Assembly (NCBI RefSeq): GCF_000482865.1
Contig: NZ_AXWW01000014.1
Span: 1-64,000, forward strand
From: Actinokineospora inagensis DSM 44258
GTDB lineage: Bacteria > Actinomycetota > Actinomycetes > Mycobacteriales > Pseudonocardiaceae
Length of the DNA: 64,000 bases
Reading direction: 5' to 3'
This document shows, piece after piece, positions 53,690 to 63,162 of the stretch (its first letter is position 1; each line of letters opens with the position of its first letter). Below the pieces are notes generated by a model. That model was not told where the DNA came from. It worked only from the letters and a program-made list of their open reading frames with translations, and did not search any database. The translations under genes and the position numbers were made by a program.

Positions 53690-53834
53690 TTCGCCATGAT
53701 GGCACGGGGTTGCTCGACCGCCAACGCCCCGCGAATGCCATCCGGCGTTTACTCGATCGTGACCGGTGTGGCGTTAACGCGGCCGGGTCCGTTCGCGATC
53801 TTGTAGCCGCTGGTGGCCGGATCGGAGATGCGCG

Positions 53835-55487
53835 GTGAGGGTGCCCGACGACGGCGTTCTGTCGCTGTCCGATGTGTTCGACGCGTGCGTGGATTGCCTA
53901 GACCCACGCGACGACCAGCTCACTGCGCTGCGCCGGTTGCTCCAGTCGGTGTCCACCCGGTTACGGGAACCGCTGCGGCTCGCGGTGGCGGGCCAGATCA
54001 AACGGGGCAAGTCCACCTTGGTCAACGCCTTGATCGGCGAGCGAGTGGTCCTCACCGGCGGCCTGGAGTTGACCTTCACCGTCAACGAACTCCGCTACGC
54101 GGCGGAACCCGTGGCACGCATCCACTACAAGGACGGCAGGCCGTCGCACAGCGTCCCACCCGCCGACCTCGCCGCGTGGACGGCGCGGGACGACAGCCGC
54201 GTCGACCTCCTGTCCCAGGTGCGCCTGGTGGAACTGGGGCTGCCCATACCGCTGCTCAACGACTTCCACCTCCTGGACACGCCCGGTCTCGGCAGCAGGC
54301 ACGGCACCGACTCGGCGAACACCATGGACCTGTTGGGGATCGACGATCCACGCGAACGTCAGGTCGTGGCGGACGCCCTCGCCGCGGTCGGGCGATCGGC
54401 CGTCGACGTGCACGAGGACAGCAGTTCCGCGGTCGAGCGCGCTGACGCGGTGTTGTACGTGTTCAGCCGAGCGGTGAATACACACGACCAGAGCATCGTG
54501 ACGGGCTTCCTCGACGGTGTGCTGTCGCCGTTCAAGACCTTCGGCGTGGTCAGCCAGTGCGACCGGTTCTGGGCCAGGGAGGTCCGAAAGGACTATCTGG
54601 AACACGACCCGATGGCCGACGGGCGCGCGTTGAGCGCCGAGTTCCTGCGGGACCCGCGACTGCGCCCACTGTTCTACACCATCATCCCGGTCGCGGCGCA
54701 GCTCGCCGTGGGCAGCGTCTGCCTGACCGAACAACACTTCACCTGGCTGGCCGACATGGCCCGGCGCGACTTGGCGGAGGTCGTGGACGCGATCGTGTGG
54801 GGTCTGCCGTTCGACGAGAGCGTGGTCGGTCTCCCGAATGACCACTGCCGGGAACTCGTCGCGCTCCTCGGCCAGTGGGGACTGGCCTTGGCCGTCCGGT
54901 ACCTGCGGGACGGGGAATCCCCGAACCAGGTGCGGTCCCGGCTGCTCGGCCACAGCGGGGTCCCGGAACTGCGCGAGATCGTGATCCGCCATTTCGGCGC
55001 CCGGTCCGCCGTGTTGAAACTGCACCAGGGCATCAACGAAGTCGAGCGCGAAATCGCCCGGTTGCGCGCCAACCCGGCGCACGGGGCCGCCGAGGTGAAC
55101 GAGGTGGCGGCCCAGGTTCGCGGTCTACGCCGATCCGTGCCGGGTCTGCTCGAACTGGAACTCCTGGCGCCCCATTACAACGGCGAATTGGACCTGGGTG
55201 AGCGGGACGCGGCGGAATTGCTGCGGTTGACCGGCGAGAACGGCCGATCGCTCGCGGCCCGGGTCGGCGTCCCGGCGGACGCCGCTCCCAGGGCCATCGA
55301 GGAAGCGGCGCGCGCCAAGGCAATCCGATGGGCTGTGCACGAGCAAGACCCGCTGCTCGACCGCACCACGGTCGAGGTGGCGAGCGGCATGCGCAAGCTC
55401 TACGAACGCATCCGGTACCGAGCGGGCAGCGCCGCGCGCTTGGTGGAGTCCATAGACGACTTGTCGATGGAAAGGCGGCTCGGATGA
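53835..55487 (+). CDS. dynamin-like GTPase A
   Basis: A 550-residue dynamin-family GTPase. G1 is AGQIKRGKSTLVNALIGE, the G2 region is GGLELTFTVNEL, G3 is HLLDTPGLGSRHG, and the G4 position reads VSQCDRF in place of the usual TKxD. The C-terminal half is helical (LRANPAHGAAEVNEVAAQV). No membrane segment is obvious. GTG 53835 is the start. It is the first of four overlapping or abutting genes with a GrpE-like protein, a second dynamin and an Hsp70, pointing to a membrane-remodelling and chaperone unit. Confidence 0.82.
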   Translation: MRVPDDGVLSLSDVFDACVDCLDPRDDQLTALRRLLQSVSTRLREPLRLAVAGQIKRGKSTLVNALIGERVVLTGGLELTFTVNELRYAAEPVARIHYKDGRPSHSVPPADLAAWTARDDSRVDLLSQVRLVELGLPIPLLNDFHLLDTPGLGSRHGTDSANTMDLLGIDDPRERQVVADALAAVGRSAVDVHEDSSSAVERADAVLYVFSRAVNTHDQSIVTGFLDGVLSPFKTFGVVSQCDRFWAREVRKDYLEHDPMADGRALSAEFLRDPRLRPLFYTIIPVAAQLAVGSVCLTEQHFTWLADMARRDLAEVVDAIVWGLPFDESVVGLPNDHCRELVALLGQWGLALAVRYLRDGESPNQVRSRLLGHSGVPELREIVIRHFGARSAVLKLHQGINEVEREIARLRANPAHGAAEVNEVAAQVRGLRRSVPGLLELELLAPHYNGELDLGERDAAELLRLTGENGRSLAARVGVPADAAPRAIEEAARAKAIRWAVHEQDPLLDRTTVEVASGMRKLYERIRYRAGSAARLVESIDDLSMERRLG

Positions 55488-55981
55488 GCGAGTCCAGAAC
55501 ACCCCGATTGCTTCGCATCCTCTTTCCGTCCGTATACCGCGAATTGCTCGAACTGCGCTCTGCTGAGCAAGTCGCGCCCGAACCAGCGGGCGAAAAGACA
55601 CCGATCGCGGAGCAACCCGAACCCTCCCCTCCCCAGGTCGAACAATCAAATCCGCCCGACGCCGTGCCGGAATTGATCGAGCTCGCCGACCACCTCACCC
55701 ACCTGGCCGCCGATCCCGACTCGATCACCGCCGACACGGTCCGGTTCCTCGCCGAGCGGGTGACCGAGGTACTGGAACTGTGCGAGGCGGAGGCGTTCGA
55801 CGACGACGGCGCAGTGGACCTCGCCCGGCACATGGTCGTGGGCACCCGGCCCTCCCCCGGCCCAGGACGGACCGACGCGATCGCGGCGACCGTGCGGGTC
55901 GGCTACACCTGGCGCGGGCTGCTCGTCCGGCCCCAGGAAGTCATCGCCTACGCGGACACCGCCGACGACCAGGGAGCGTGA
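55484..55981 (+). CDS. GrpE-like nucleotide exchange factor
   Basis: A 165-residue protein. The N-terminal helix (LLRILFPSVYRELLELRS) is followed by a Pro/Glu linker and a helical stretch. The C-terminal 45 residues match the GrpE beta-head (ARHMVVGTRPSPGPG then RVGYTWRGLLVRPQEVIAYA). The long coiled coil of true GrpE is short. It overlaps the first dynamin gene (ATGA) and serves, by context, the Hsp70-like protein two genes downstream. Confidence 0.7.
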   Translation: MSESRTPRLLRILFPSVYRELLELRSAEQVAPEPAGEKTPIAEQPEPSPPQVEQSNPPDAVPELIELADHLTHLAADPDSITADTVRFLAERVTEVLELCEAEAFDDDGAVDLARHMVVGTRPSPGPGRTDAIAATVRVGYTWRGLLVRPQEVIAYADTADDQGA

Positions 55982-55984
55982 CCT

Positions 55985-57877
55985 GTGCCGAGCCCCAACC
56001 ACCAGGACGCCCGCCGCGACCTCGACCAGTTGCGCGCCGACACGCTGGACTGCTTCGACCGGCTGCTGGCCGACTTCACCAATGAGCTGTCCGCGACGCT
56101 GCTCGCCAGTGCTCGCGCGGCGCGGGACCGGCTCACCGCGGGCCAGTACCGGGTGATCGTCTGCGGGGAGTTCCGCCGCGGCAAGTCCAGCCTGCTCAAC
56201 GCGCTTGTCCAGCGCCCCAGGCTTTTCCCGGTCGAACTCAACATCACCACCGCCGCCGTGATGACGTTGAGCTGGTCCGCGACCGAACGGGTCACCGTCC
56301 ACTTGGTAGACGAGTCCCAGCCCAGCGGGACCCGGCGGGTCGAGGCCAAGTCGGTCGGCGAGATCAGGGACTACGTCACAGAACAGGGCAATCCGGGCAA
56401 CGGCAAGGAGGTCGTGCTGGTCGAGGTGGGGATGCCGATCGAGGAGTTGCGCGGTGGACTGGTCCTCGTCGACACACCTGGTATCGGGAGCGTCAACGCC
56501 GCGCACACCGCCGCCACCAACGCGCACCTCGACCTCGCCGACGCGCTGGTGTTCGTGGCGTCCGCGACCGAACCGCTCAGCGAGTACGAGCTGAGGTTCT
56601 TCGCCCGTGCGGCGGCGCGCTGCCGGACCGTCGCGGTGGCGGTGACCAAATCGGACCAAGCGATCGACATCGACGCGATGGTCGCCGAGGTGCGAGCCCG
56701 GATCACCAAGGCGACCGGGGTGGCCGCGGCGTCGCTGTTCGTGCAGCCGGTCTCGGCGCTGCGGCTGGAGATGGCCGTCGCCCGCGGTGACGACAAGCGG
56801 CGCGCGGAGTCCGGATTCCCCGCGCTGGGCGATTACCTGTGGCACAACCTGTCCATCACCTGCGGGGTGGAGCAGGGGATCGCCGCACTCGACGTGATGG
56901 AGGACATGGTGCGGGTGGCCCGGCTGCGGCACGCCACCGCGTACGACGCGGTCCACCACAGCGACCCGCTCGCCGAACTCAAGCGCCAGATCAACAAGGT
57001 GAAGGCGGACATCGCCGCGGCGAAGAACACCGAGACGGCCCGGCGCGCGCTCAAGGACGCGATCACCCAGGCGGACCGGGACGTGCAGAAGGCACTGGCC
57101 GACGAGTTCGAGCGGATCAGCGGGGACTTCAACAACGGCCTGAACGCCACCGCGTTCGACCCGGATGGTCTGGTGCAGAAGGTTTCCACAGCCGCCGTCG
57201 CGGTCACAGAGCAGTCCACGAAGGACCTGACGACCGCGCTCGACAAGATCGCCGACAAACACCTGCGCACTCCGCAGACTACCGGGAAGCCGGGCGAAAC
57301 AATCCAACTGGGACAGATTGATCTCCCCGACCAGGTCTACGCCACCGAGGTCTCCAACTTCACCCGGTTCCGCACCAGGCTGGCGGGCGCAAACGCTTAC
57401 GGCGCGGCGGGAGCTGTCGCGGGCGGCGTCGTCGGTTCCGTGGTCCCGATCATCGGTACCGCGGTCGGCGCGGCGTTCGGCGCGCTGGTCGGCCAGGTGA
57501 CCGGCCTGTTCCTCGGTCACCAGGAAGGCATCGAGCGCAACGCCGAGAAGTTGCGCCGCCAGCAGATGGCCCGGATCGGCGAACACGTCAACAAGCGGAT
57601 CGACTCCGCTCGTAGACGCGCCGAGCAGGGGTTGCGCTACCAGGCTCAGGACGCCAAAGACTCCCTGTTGCGGGCCTTCGACGACCAGGCCAAGGCCCAC
57701 CAGGAGACCTTGGCCAAGACCGAGCAGAAGCTGCGCGACACGCTCAACGCGGCTGCTGACCGGCTCGCGGAGGAACGGGCCAGAACGGCCGCCGCGCTGG
57801 AGGCGTTCGCCGTGCGGCACGAGGAGGTCGACCGGCTGCGCACCCGCGCCGAGGCCCTGTCCGGAAACCGGCCATGA
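55985..57877 (+). CDS. dynamin-like GTPase B with membrane hairpin
   Basis: A 630-residue dynamin-family GTPase. G1 is CGEFRRGKSSLLNALV, G3 VLVDTPGIGSVN and G4 VAVTKSDQAI. A long helical stalk is followed at about 472-512 by a Gly/Ala/Val-rich hydrophobic stretch (AGAVAGGVVGSVVPII, then GTAVGAAFGALVGQV) that can form a membrane-inserting hairpin. Coiled-coil segments run to the end. It starts three bases after the GrpE-like gene and overlaps the Hsp70 gene. Paired bacterial dynamins usually act together on membranes. Confidence 0.82.
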   Translation: MPSPNHQDARRDLDQLRADTLDCFDRLLADFTNELSATLLASARAARDRLTAGQYRVIVCGEFRRGKSSLLNALVQRPRLFPVELNITTAAVMTLSWSATERVTVHLVDESQPSGTRRVEAKSVGEIRDYVTEQGNPGNGKEVVLVEVGMPIEELRGGLVLVDTPGIGSVNAAHTAATNAHLDLADALVFVASATEPLSEYELRFFARAAARCRTVAVAVTKSDQAIDIDAMVAEVRARITKATGVAAASLFVQPVSALRLEMAVARGDDKRRAESGFPALGDYLWHNLSITCGVEQGIAALDVMEDMVRVARLRHATAYDAVHHSDPLAELKRQINKVKADIAAAKNTETARRALKDAITQADRDVQKALADEFERISGDFNNGLNATAFDPDGLVQKVSTAAVAVTEQSTKDLTTALDKIADKHLRTPQTTGKPGETIQLGQIDLPDQVYATEVSNFTRFRTRLAGANAYGAAGAVAGGVVGSVVPIIGTAVGAAFGALVGQVTGLFLGHQEGIERNAEKLRRQQMARIGEHVNKRIDSARRRAEQGLRYQAQDAKDSLLRAFDDQAKAHQETLAKTEQKLRDTLNAAADRLAEERARTAAALEAFAVRHEEVDRLRTRAEALSGNRP

Positions 57878-59931
57878 CACTCGTCTACGGCATCGACTTC
57901 GGCACCTCGCAGTCCGCGCTGATGATCAGTACGGGTGGGACACCGGTGGTGGTCCGCGATCCCATCGCACCCGGCGAGTCTTCCGTCCCGACCTCGGTGT
58001 GCCTCGACGCGACGGGACGGGTGCTGGTCGGCGCGGCGGCCGAACGCGCCCGGCTACTGCGGCCGGACCTGTACACGTCCGGCTTCAAACGCGACTTCGG
58101 CGGGCCGACACCAACCTACCTCGGCGACACTCCACTGTGGTCACACGAGCTGGCCGCCGCTGTCCTGGGGTTTCTGCGGGACCTCGCCCGCTCCACAGCG
58201 CCCGGAGAGCCGGACGGCGTCGTGCTCACCGTGCCCGCCGCGTGGGAGGTGGACGAGCAGCGCCTGGTGGTGAAGGCCGCTGAACTGGCCGGGTTCGACC
58301 TCGACCGGCTCTGGCTGGTTCCGGAGCCGGTCGCGGCGGCCACCGACTTCCTGGACACCGAACGGCTACCGCTCACCGCGCTGGTCTACGACCTCGGCGG
58401 TGGGACGTTCGACTGCGCGCTGGCGAGAACGGACGGCAACGGGTCGTTCAGCACCGCAGGCATCCCCGGTTACCTGCCCAAACTGGGCGGCCGCGACTTC
58501 GACCGGGAAATCCTCGAACGCATTCGCGCTGAATTCCCGGAACAATCGAAGCCGCTGTACACGGCGACGGCGAACGACGACATCACACTGCTCGGTCGCA
58601 GGCTGTCGTTGCGCGAGCAGGCCGAGAAGCTGAAGATCCGGCTGTCCCGGGTCAAGTCCCGCACCGAGACGCTGACCCCGCTCGGCCCGAATGTCCAGTT
58701 CACGCTGACCCGCGCAGAATTGGCGGGCATGCTCAAGCCGCTGCTGGAAGACACATTCACCACATGCACCGCAACGCTCGAACGCGCGGAGCTGACGTGG
58801 AACCAGATCGACCGAGTGGTCGCGGTCGGTGGGTCAAGCAGATTGCCGTTCGTCGGTGAACTTCTCGGCCAGTACACGGGGTTGCCAGTCGTCCGCGGCG
58901 ACTCACCCGAACTCGCCGTGGTGCGCGGCGCCACCCTGCTCGCCCAGCGCAAGACGGCGGCACGGGAGAAACCTTGGACTGCCAACACAATCCGAGCACC
59001 ACGCATGCGGCGGATGTCGCGTGCTCCACTTGGTACACCCGGCGCTTTCGCGGTCGCGTTGAACCGGAACGGCACCCGGCTCGCGGTCGGTGGCCGCGGG
59101 TTCGTGCGGATGTACGCCTGCGACCCGTGGCAGTTCCTGTGGGAACGCACCCCCAGCCGGTGGTCGCCGTACATCACGAACCTCGCCTTCAGCACCGACG
59201 GCACCCGGCTGGTCGCCTCCGGTTACGACTGGACCGTCCGCGTGTACCGGGTGGTGGACGGCCTGCACATGCGCCAACTGCGGTACGACGACTGGGTGTT
59301 CAACGCGACCCTGGGCGACACCGGGATGGCGATGGCCACCGTCACCGCCGACGGTGTGGCCCGCGTGTACGACGGCACCACGGAACGCCTGTCCGTCCAG
59401 TTGACCGGCCCGGCCCCGGTGTCGCTCGCGGGCGACCTGCTCGCTGTGGGCGGCCCCGACGCCGCGCAGGTGTGGCGGGTGTCAACCGGCACCAAGATCG
59501 CCGAACTCAGCCACGGCAGCCCGGTCGTCGCCGTCGCGCTCAACGCCACCTTCCTGGCGACCGGCAGCACCGACGGCACCGCCGCCGTCTGGAATGTCCA
59601 TACTGGACAACGGCAGCAAACCCTCCGCCACGACGGCCCGGTCCGCGCCGTCACCCTCACCTACGGCGCTGCTTTCCTGGGCACCGCAAGCGACGACTTC
59701 ACCGCCCGCGCCTGGCGCGTCACCGACGGCACCGAACTCACCCGCACCACCCACGGCACCTGGTCCCGCGCTGTCGCATTCACTGGACCAGACCACCTCA
59801 TCAGCGCCTGCCACGACGGAACCGTGCGCACCGCCCCCATCAGCGCCACCGTGTCGGGGATTCGGACACAGTGGACGGAAACCGGTTCGCACCTGGCGAC
59901 CCCGCGGGATCCGGCCACAAGAGACCACTAG
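57874..59931 (+). CDS. Hsp70-WD40 fusion protein
   Basis: A 685-residue protein. Residues 1-365 are an Hsp70/DnaK ATPase domain: phosphate 1 loop YGIDFGTSQSALM, VYDLGGGTFDCAL and VVAVGGSSRLPFVG. The usual substrate-binding beta domain and lid are absent; from about 385 a WD40-type propeller follows (FAVALNRNGTRLAVGGRGFV, FLATGSTDGTAAVWNV, RAVTLTYGAAFLGTASDDFT). It should use the propeller as a protein-interaction surface. It overlaps the dynamin B gene and ends the operon. The TAG stop lies in a small palindrome at 59929-59942. Confidence 0.88.
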   Translation: MTLVYGIDFGTSQSALMISTGGTPVVVRDPIAPGESSVPTSVCLDATGRVLVGAAAERARLLRPDLYTSGFKRDFGGPTPTYLGDTPLWSHELAAAVLGFLRDLARSTAPGEPDGVVLTVPAAWEVDEQRLVVKAAELAGFDLDRLWLVPEPVAAATDFLDTERLPLTALVYDLGGGTFDCALARTDGNGSFSTAGIPGYLPKLGGRDFDREILERIRAEFPEQSKPLYTATANDDITLLGRRLSLREQAEKLKIRLSRVKSRTETLTPLGPNVQFTLTRAELAGMLKPLLEDTFTTCTATLERAELTWNQIDRVVAVGGSSRLPFVGELLGQYTGLPVVRGDSPELAVVRGATLLAQRKTAAREKPWTANTIRAPRMRRMSRAPLGTPGAFAVALNRNGTRLAVGGRGFVRMYACDPWQFLWERTPSRWSPYITNLAFSTDGTRLVASGYDWTVRVYRVVDGLHMRQLRYDDWVFNATLGDTGMAMATVTADGVARVYDGTTERLSVQLTGPAPVSLAGDLLAVGGPDAAQVWRVSTGTKIAELSHGSPVVAVALNATFLATGSTDGTAAVWNVHTGQRQQTLRHDGPVRAVTLTYGAAFLGTASDDFTARAWRVTDGTELTRTTHGTWSRAVAFTGPDHLISACHDGTVRTAPISATVSGIRTQWTETGSHLATPRDPATRDH

Positions 59932-60037
59932 GGCTAGCCCTACCGTCGAGTTGGGTGTTGACACCAGTGTCGCGCGGGGCGGGAACCGGCAGAGTTCACC
60001 GCAACAGAGCAGCAGACAAGAGCTGGGAGACACCCTG

Positions 60038-61270
60038 ATGTCCGGTCACAACCAGACCACCCGCCGTCGTCGGATCACCTCGCCCCGGGTGGTGGCGGGA
60101 GTGCTGAGCGGCACCGTCGCGGCCTGCCTGGTCACCGCCGGACCCGCGTCGGCGCAGCACGGGGACCACGGACTTGCCGACCTGGTCCAGCAAGACGTGG
60201 CGGCCGGTGTGCCCGCGGCGTTCGTGCGGGTCGACGACGGACGTGGCCGCGCGGTCGAGATCGCCCGGCAGGCGGGGTGGACGCGGCGGGACCACGAGCT
60301 GTCGGTGCAGGACCGGGTCCGGATGGGGTCGAACACCAAGACGGTGGTGGCGACGCTCGTCCTGCAGCAGGTGGCGGAGGGCAAGCTGGCGCTGACCGAC
60401 CCGGTGTCGAAGTGGCTGCCGGGGGCCGTGCCGGGCGGCGACAACATCACGCTGCGGATGCTGCTGAACCACACCAGCGGACTGGCCGACTACCTGAACA
60501 ACCCGGCGGTGCTGCCCGCCGTACTCGGGCAGGACCCCAAGCAGTGGACGCCGCAGGAGCTGGTGGCCGCAGGCGTCGCACTGGGTCCGTTGTTCACCCC
60601 CGGCGCACATTTCTCGTACAGCAACACCAATTACATCGCGCTTGGCCTGGTATTGGAAAAGGCGACGGGCCGAAGCCTGGCAGACCTCATCCAAGACCGC
60701 ATCGCACGCCCACTGCGATTGACGAACACATATCTGACCACAGCAAACAAAAAGGGCGGCATGGCGCACGGATACGAGCCGGACGCGGCCCACCTCGCCC
60801 CCCTGCTGCCGCCAGGAGTCCCAGCAGGCACCGGTTTCGCGGGCCCCGAGCACAACGAACACGTCGACACAACCTGGGTCAACAACAGCACCGAATGGGC
60901 CGCAGGCGGCATCGTGTCCACCGCCGAGGAATGGGCCCGTTTCCAGAGCGCACTGCTGAGCGGCAAACTCCTGCCGCCCGCCCAACTCGCCGAAATGCGC
61001 ACCACCGTCGAAGAAACGCCCGGCTCCCCGAACCGCTACGGACTGGGCCTGGAACAGGTCACCACCCCGTGCGGCACCGTGTGGGGCCACACCGGCAGCG
61101 TCCCCGGCTACTCCACCCAGGCCTACACCGACCCCACCGGCCGCCGCACCGTCACCATCTTCGCCTCCACCGTCTTCGGCCTCGCCAACCCCAAGGCGCA
61201 GGCCGCCACCCAGTCCCTTGTGGACACCGCAGTCTGCACGATGCTGAACAAGCCGACGCCCACGGAGTAA
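60038..61270 (+). CDS. secreted serine hydrolase (beta-lactamase/DD-peptidase fold)
   Basis: A 410-residue enzyme with a signal peptide (VVAGVLSGTVAACLVTAGPA then SAQHGD). The class C beta-lactamase/D-alanyl-D-alanine carboxypeptidase core has MGSNTKTVV (Ser-x-x-Lys near residue 98), FSYSNTNYIALG (Tyr-x-Asn) and GHTGSVPGY (His-Thr-Gly). All three active-site motifs are intact. ATG 60038 follows a GGGAGA site. The gene stands alone with its own terminator at 61331-61361. A role in peptidoglycan or peptide/ester hydrolysis outside the cell is likely. Confidence 0.88.
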   Translation: MSGHNQTTRRRRITSPRVVAGVLSGTVAACLVTAGPASAQHGDHGLADLVQQDVAAGVPAAFVRVDDGRGRAVEIARQAGWTRRDHELSVQDRVRMGSNTKTVVATLVLQQVAEGKLALTDPVSKWLPGAVPGGDNITLRMLLNHTSGLADYLNNPAVLPAVLGQDPKQWTPQELVAAGVALGPLFTPGAHFSYSNTNYIALGLVLEKATGRSLADLIQDRIARPLRLTNTYLTTANKKGGMAHGYEPDAAHLAPLLPPGVPAGTGFAGPEHNEHVDTTWVNNSTEWAAGGIVSTAEEWARFQSALLSGKLLPPAQLAEMRTTVEETPGSPNRYGLGLEQVTTPCGTVWGHTGSVPGYSTQAYTDPTGRRTVTIFASTVFGLANPKAQAATQSLVDTAVCTMLNKPTPTE

Positions 61271-61330
61271 GCGACGCCGGCACGACCCGTCATGTTGTTC
61301 GCCTGACCTTGCCGGTCCGCACCAGCACTC

Positions 61331-61361
61331 GCAGCCTCCGTCAACCCCTGACGGAGGCTGC
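61331..61361. terminator. terminator hairpin of serine hydrolase gene
   Basis: GCAGCCTCCGTCA (61331-61343) pairs perfectly with 61349-61361 over a 5-base loop, 60 bases after the serine hydrolase stop. Confidence 0.8.
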
Positions 61362-61466
61362 GGACTCAACTCCACAGACCCTCGACGCCACCAGCCCCGT
61401 CTCACCCCCCGCGACCAAGGCCAACACCCCACAACCTCTTGACACTGCCCCCGACACGGGTCCAGG

Positions 61467-61612
61467 CGGCCCCCACCCATCCCGGGGGGCGTCCCTGGTC
61501 CAGTCTACCGGCACCACCCGACGGGGCATAGGAGCCTGGTGGAGTTGTGGATGGCTACGTCGGGTGTGGACAACTTGGCGACGAGGTTGGGGTGACCTGG
61601 GGACATGCAGGG
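61467..61612 (+). repeat. imperfect direct repeat, copy 1
   Basis: Contains CCCGGGGGGCGTCCCTGGTC and a CCGGCACCACCCGACGGGGC block identical to copy 2 at 62003-62150; the following 80 bases (GGATGGC..., TGTGGACAACT) are similar but diverged. Function unknown. Confidence 0.7.
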
Positions 61613-62002
61613 TCCGAAGGGTGGTTTTCTGGAGTCGGCGGATGACCGGAGTGCGCTCGACGACCTTGCGGTGTCGGCCCAGGCGTTCGGGAGTGTCGAC
61701 GTCATGGCGGTCGATCGGCCCGCTCGCGTGGTTCGCGCACGTTATCGGGCCTGGTTGGCGGTCCGCTGGGCCGCACGGACGACGGGACGCGATGTCCGCT
61801 GGGGCTGGCCGCTGACACTGCAGCGCTAGCGTAGGCCCGGTTACGAGCCCCTTTTGCCGCCCGAATCGCGGCATCGACCAGCATCGTTCGGGGGCAGCCG
61901 GCAGAACCCCGGGTCCAGAAGTTGACCTCGGCCCAGTCCGCGAACCGGCGATGGCGACCCCGAACGGGCACGGCGGCATCCGCCACAACCACCAGGACCG
62001 CA

Positions 62003-62150
62003 GCCCCCACCCGTCCCGGGGGGCGTCCCTGGTCCAGTCTACCGGCACCACCCGACGGGGCATAGGTGCCCGGCGGAGCAGGGGATGGCCGCGAGGGTTG
62101 TGGACAACTCGACGGCAGGTGGTGGTGGTCAGGTGACAGGGACCGAGAGG
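62003..62150 (+). repeat. imperfect direct repeat, copy 2
   Basis: Second copy of the repeat at 61467-61612 in the same orientation, about 535 bases away. The first 60 bases are almost identical and the remainder shows scattered differences. Confidence 0.7.
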
Positions 62151-62255
62151 CCGACAGGAGGGCGCGGGCAAGGGGCCGCAAGGCTGACAGGGGCGCCGAG
62201 GCGGTCGAGGGGACCAGCGAGGCTGACGGGGGGCGGCGAGCCGGGCAGAGAGGCC

Positions 62256-62402
62256 GCAAGGCGGGCAGGCAGACCGCAAGGCGGGCAGAAACCGCGAGGC
62301 AGGCAGAAACCGCGAGGCAGGCGGGAACGGCGAGGCAGGCGGGAACGGCGAGGCAGGCAGACACCGCGGGGTGGGCAGACACCGCGGGGTGGGCGGGGAA
62401 CG
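62256..62402. repeat. 18-bp tandem repeat array
   Basis: Eight tandem units with consensus GCGAGGCAGGCAGAAACC. Lengths are 20, then mostly 18, then 19 bases, and variants such as GCGGGGTGGGCAGACACC occur. Units 4 and 5 are identical. It lies in non-coding DNA before the secreted-protein gene's terminator. Confidence 0.8.
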
Positions 62403-62483
62403 GCCAAGTCGGCGGGGAACGGTGAAGCGGACAGGGACACCGCGAAGTCGACGGGGAGACGGCGGGGCGGGCCGAGGGCGCAC

Positions 62484-62510
62484 CGGGGCGTGGGGAACTC
62501 CCACGCCCCG
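62484..62510. terminator. terminator hairpin of secreted-protein gene
   Basis: CGGGGCGTGGG at 62484-62494 pairs with CCCACGCCCCG at 62500-62510 over a 5-base loop, just beyond the stop of the minus-strand secreted-protein gene. Confidence 0.75.
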
Positions 62511-62520
62511 GGGTGTTCCG

Positions 62521-63162
62521 CTACTTGCAGGGTGGGCGGTAGCCGTCGATTTGGAGTTGGCGGAAGTCGAGGGTGTTCGGGGTTTTGCCGACGAACACGA
62601 GGCCGCGGGCTTCGGCGAGGGCGGAGGGGAAGGTGTAGGACGGTTGGCCGAGTTCGGGCAGCCAGGTCCACTGGTCCGGGGCGAAGCTGAAGTAGTGCTG
62701 CTCCACCGCCCCGCCGGTCGAGGGGATCTTGGTGAGCCACTTGTCGCCGCCGCTCCAGTGGGAGGCGGGGCGGAGCTGGACGTAGAGGTCGTCGGTCGCG
62801 CTGTAGGTGAGCCAGAAGCCGCCGGAGGTGGAGAGGTTGGCCTGGGCCTCGAACTGGTTGCCCAGCCAGACCACCGCGACGTGCCATTCGGCGTTGACGA
62901 AGGTGATCTTGGCTTCGTAGCCGCGGCCCCTGCGCACCAGCATGGTGCCGTTGGCGGGGATGGTCGTGCCCTCACCGGAGGCGATCCACTGCTGGTAGCC
63001 GTCGATCGACGCGTTCGGACAGGTCCAACTGAACGGGGACGAACCGCCCACCGCGGCATCGGCCGCCACACCGGGGACGACTGAGGACAACGCCACCACA
63101 CCCGCGGCCACAGCCAGCGTCTTGGTGACCAGAGCACGACGGAACCTCGAATCTGGGCGCAT
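62521..63162 (-). CDS. secreted hypothetical protein
   Basis: About 213 residues with a signal peptide (FRRALVTKTLAVAAGVVALS, Ala-rich site near 36). The mature domain is rich in Trp and beta strands (FSWTCPNASIDGYQQW, WHVAVVWLGNQFEAQ) and has a closing Cys (YRPPCK). It may form one disulphide. The fold is not recognised. ATG 63162 is preferred over GTG 63189 because the signal peptide then has normal length. The gene stands alone with a terminator downstream. Confidence 0.65.
   Translation of the reverse strand: MRPDSRFRRALVTKTLAVAAGVVALSSVVPGVAADAAVGGSSPFSWTCPNASIDGYQQWIASGEGTTIPANGTMLVRRGRGYEAKITFVNAEWHVAVVWLGNQFEAQANLSTSGGFWLTYSATDDLYVQLRPASHWSGGDKWLTKIPSTGGAVEQHYFSFAPDQWTWLPELGQPSYTFPSALAEARGLVFVGKTPNTLDFRQLQIDGYRPPCK

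Larger units (their letters stand above)
61362..62483. other. repeat-rich non-coding stretch
   Basis: About 1.1 kb without a supported gene. It holds a diverged direct repeat of about 145 bases and an 18-base tandem array (separate entries). Long open frames here are artefacts of the repeat composition and have no ribosome binding sites. Confidence 0.5.

Noticed and set aside
62256-62402. CRISPR array
   Set aside because: The units are contiguous with no unique spacers and differ in sequence; it is a simple tandem repeat.
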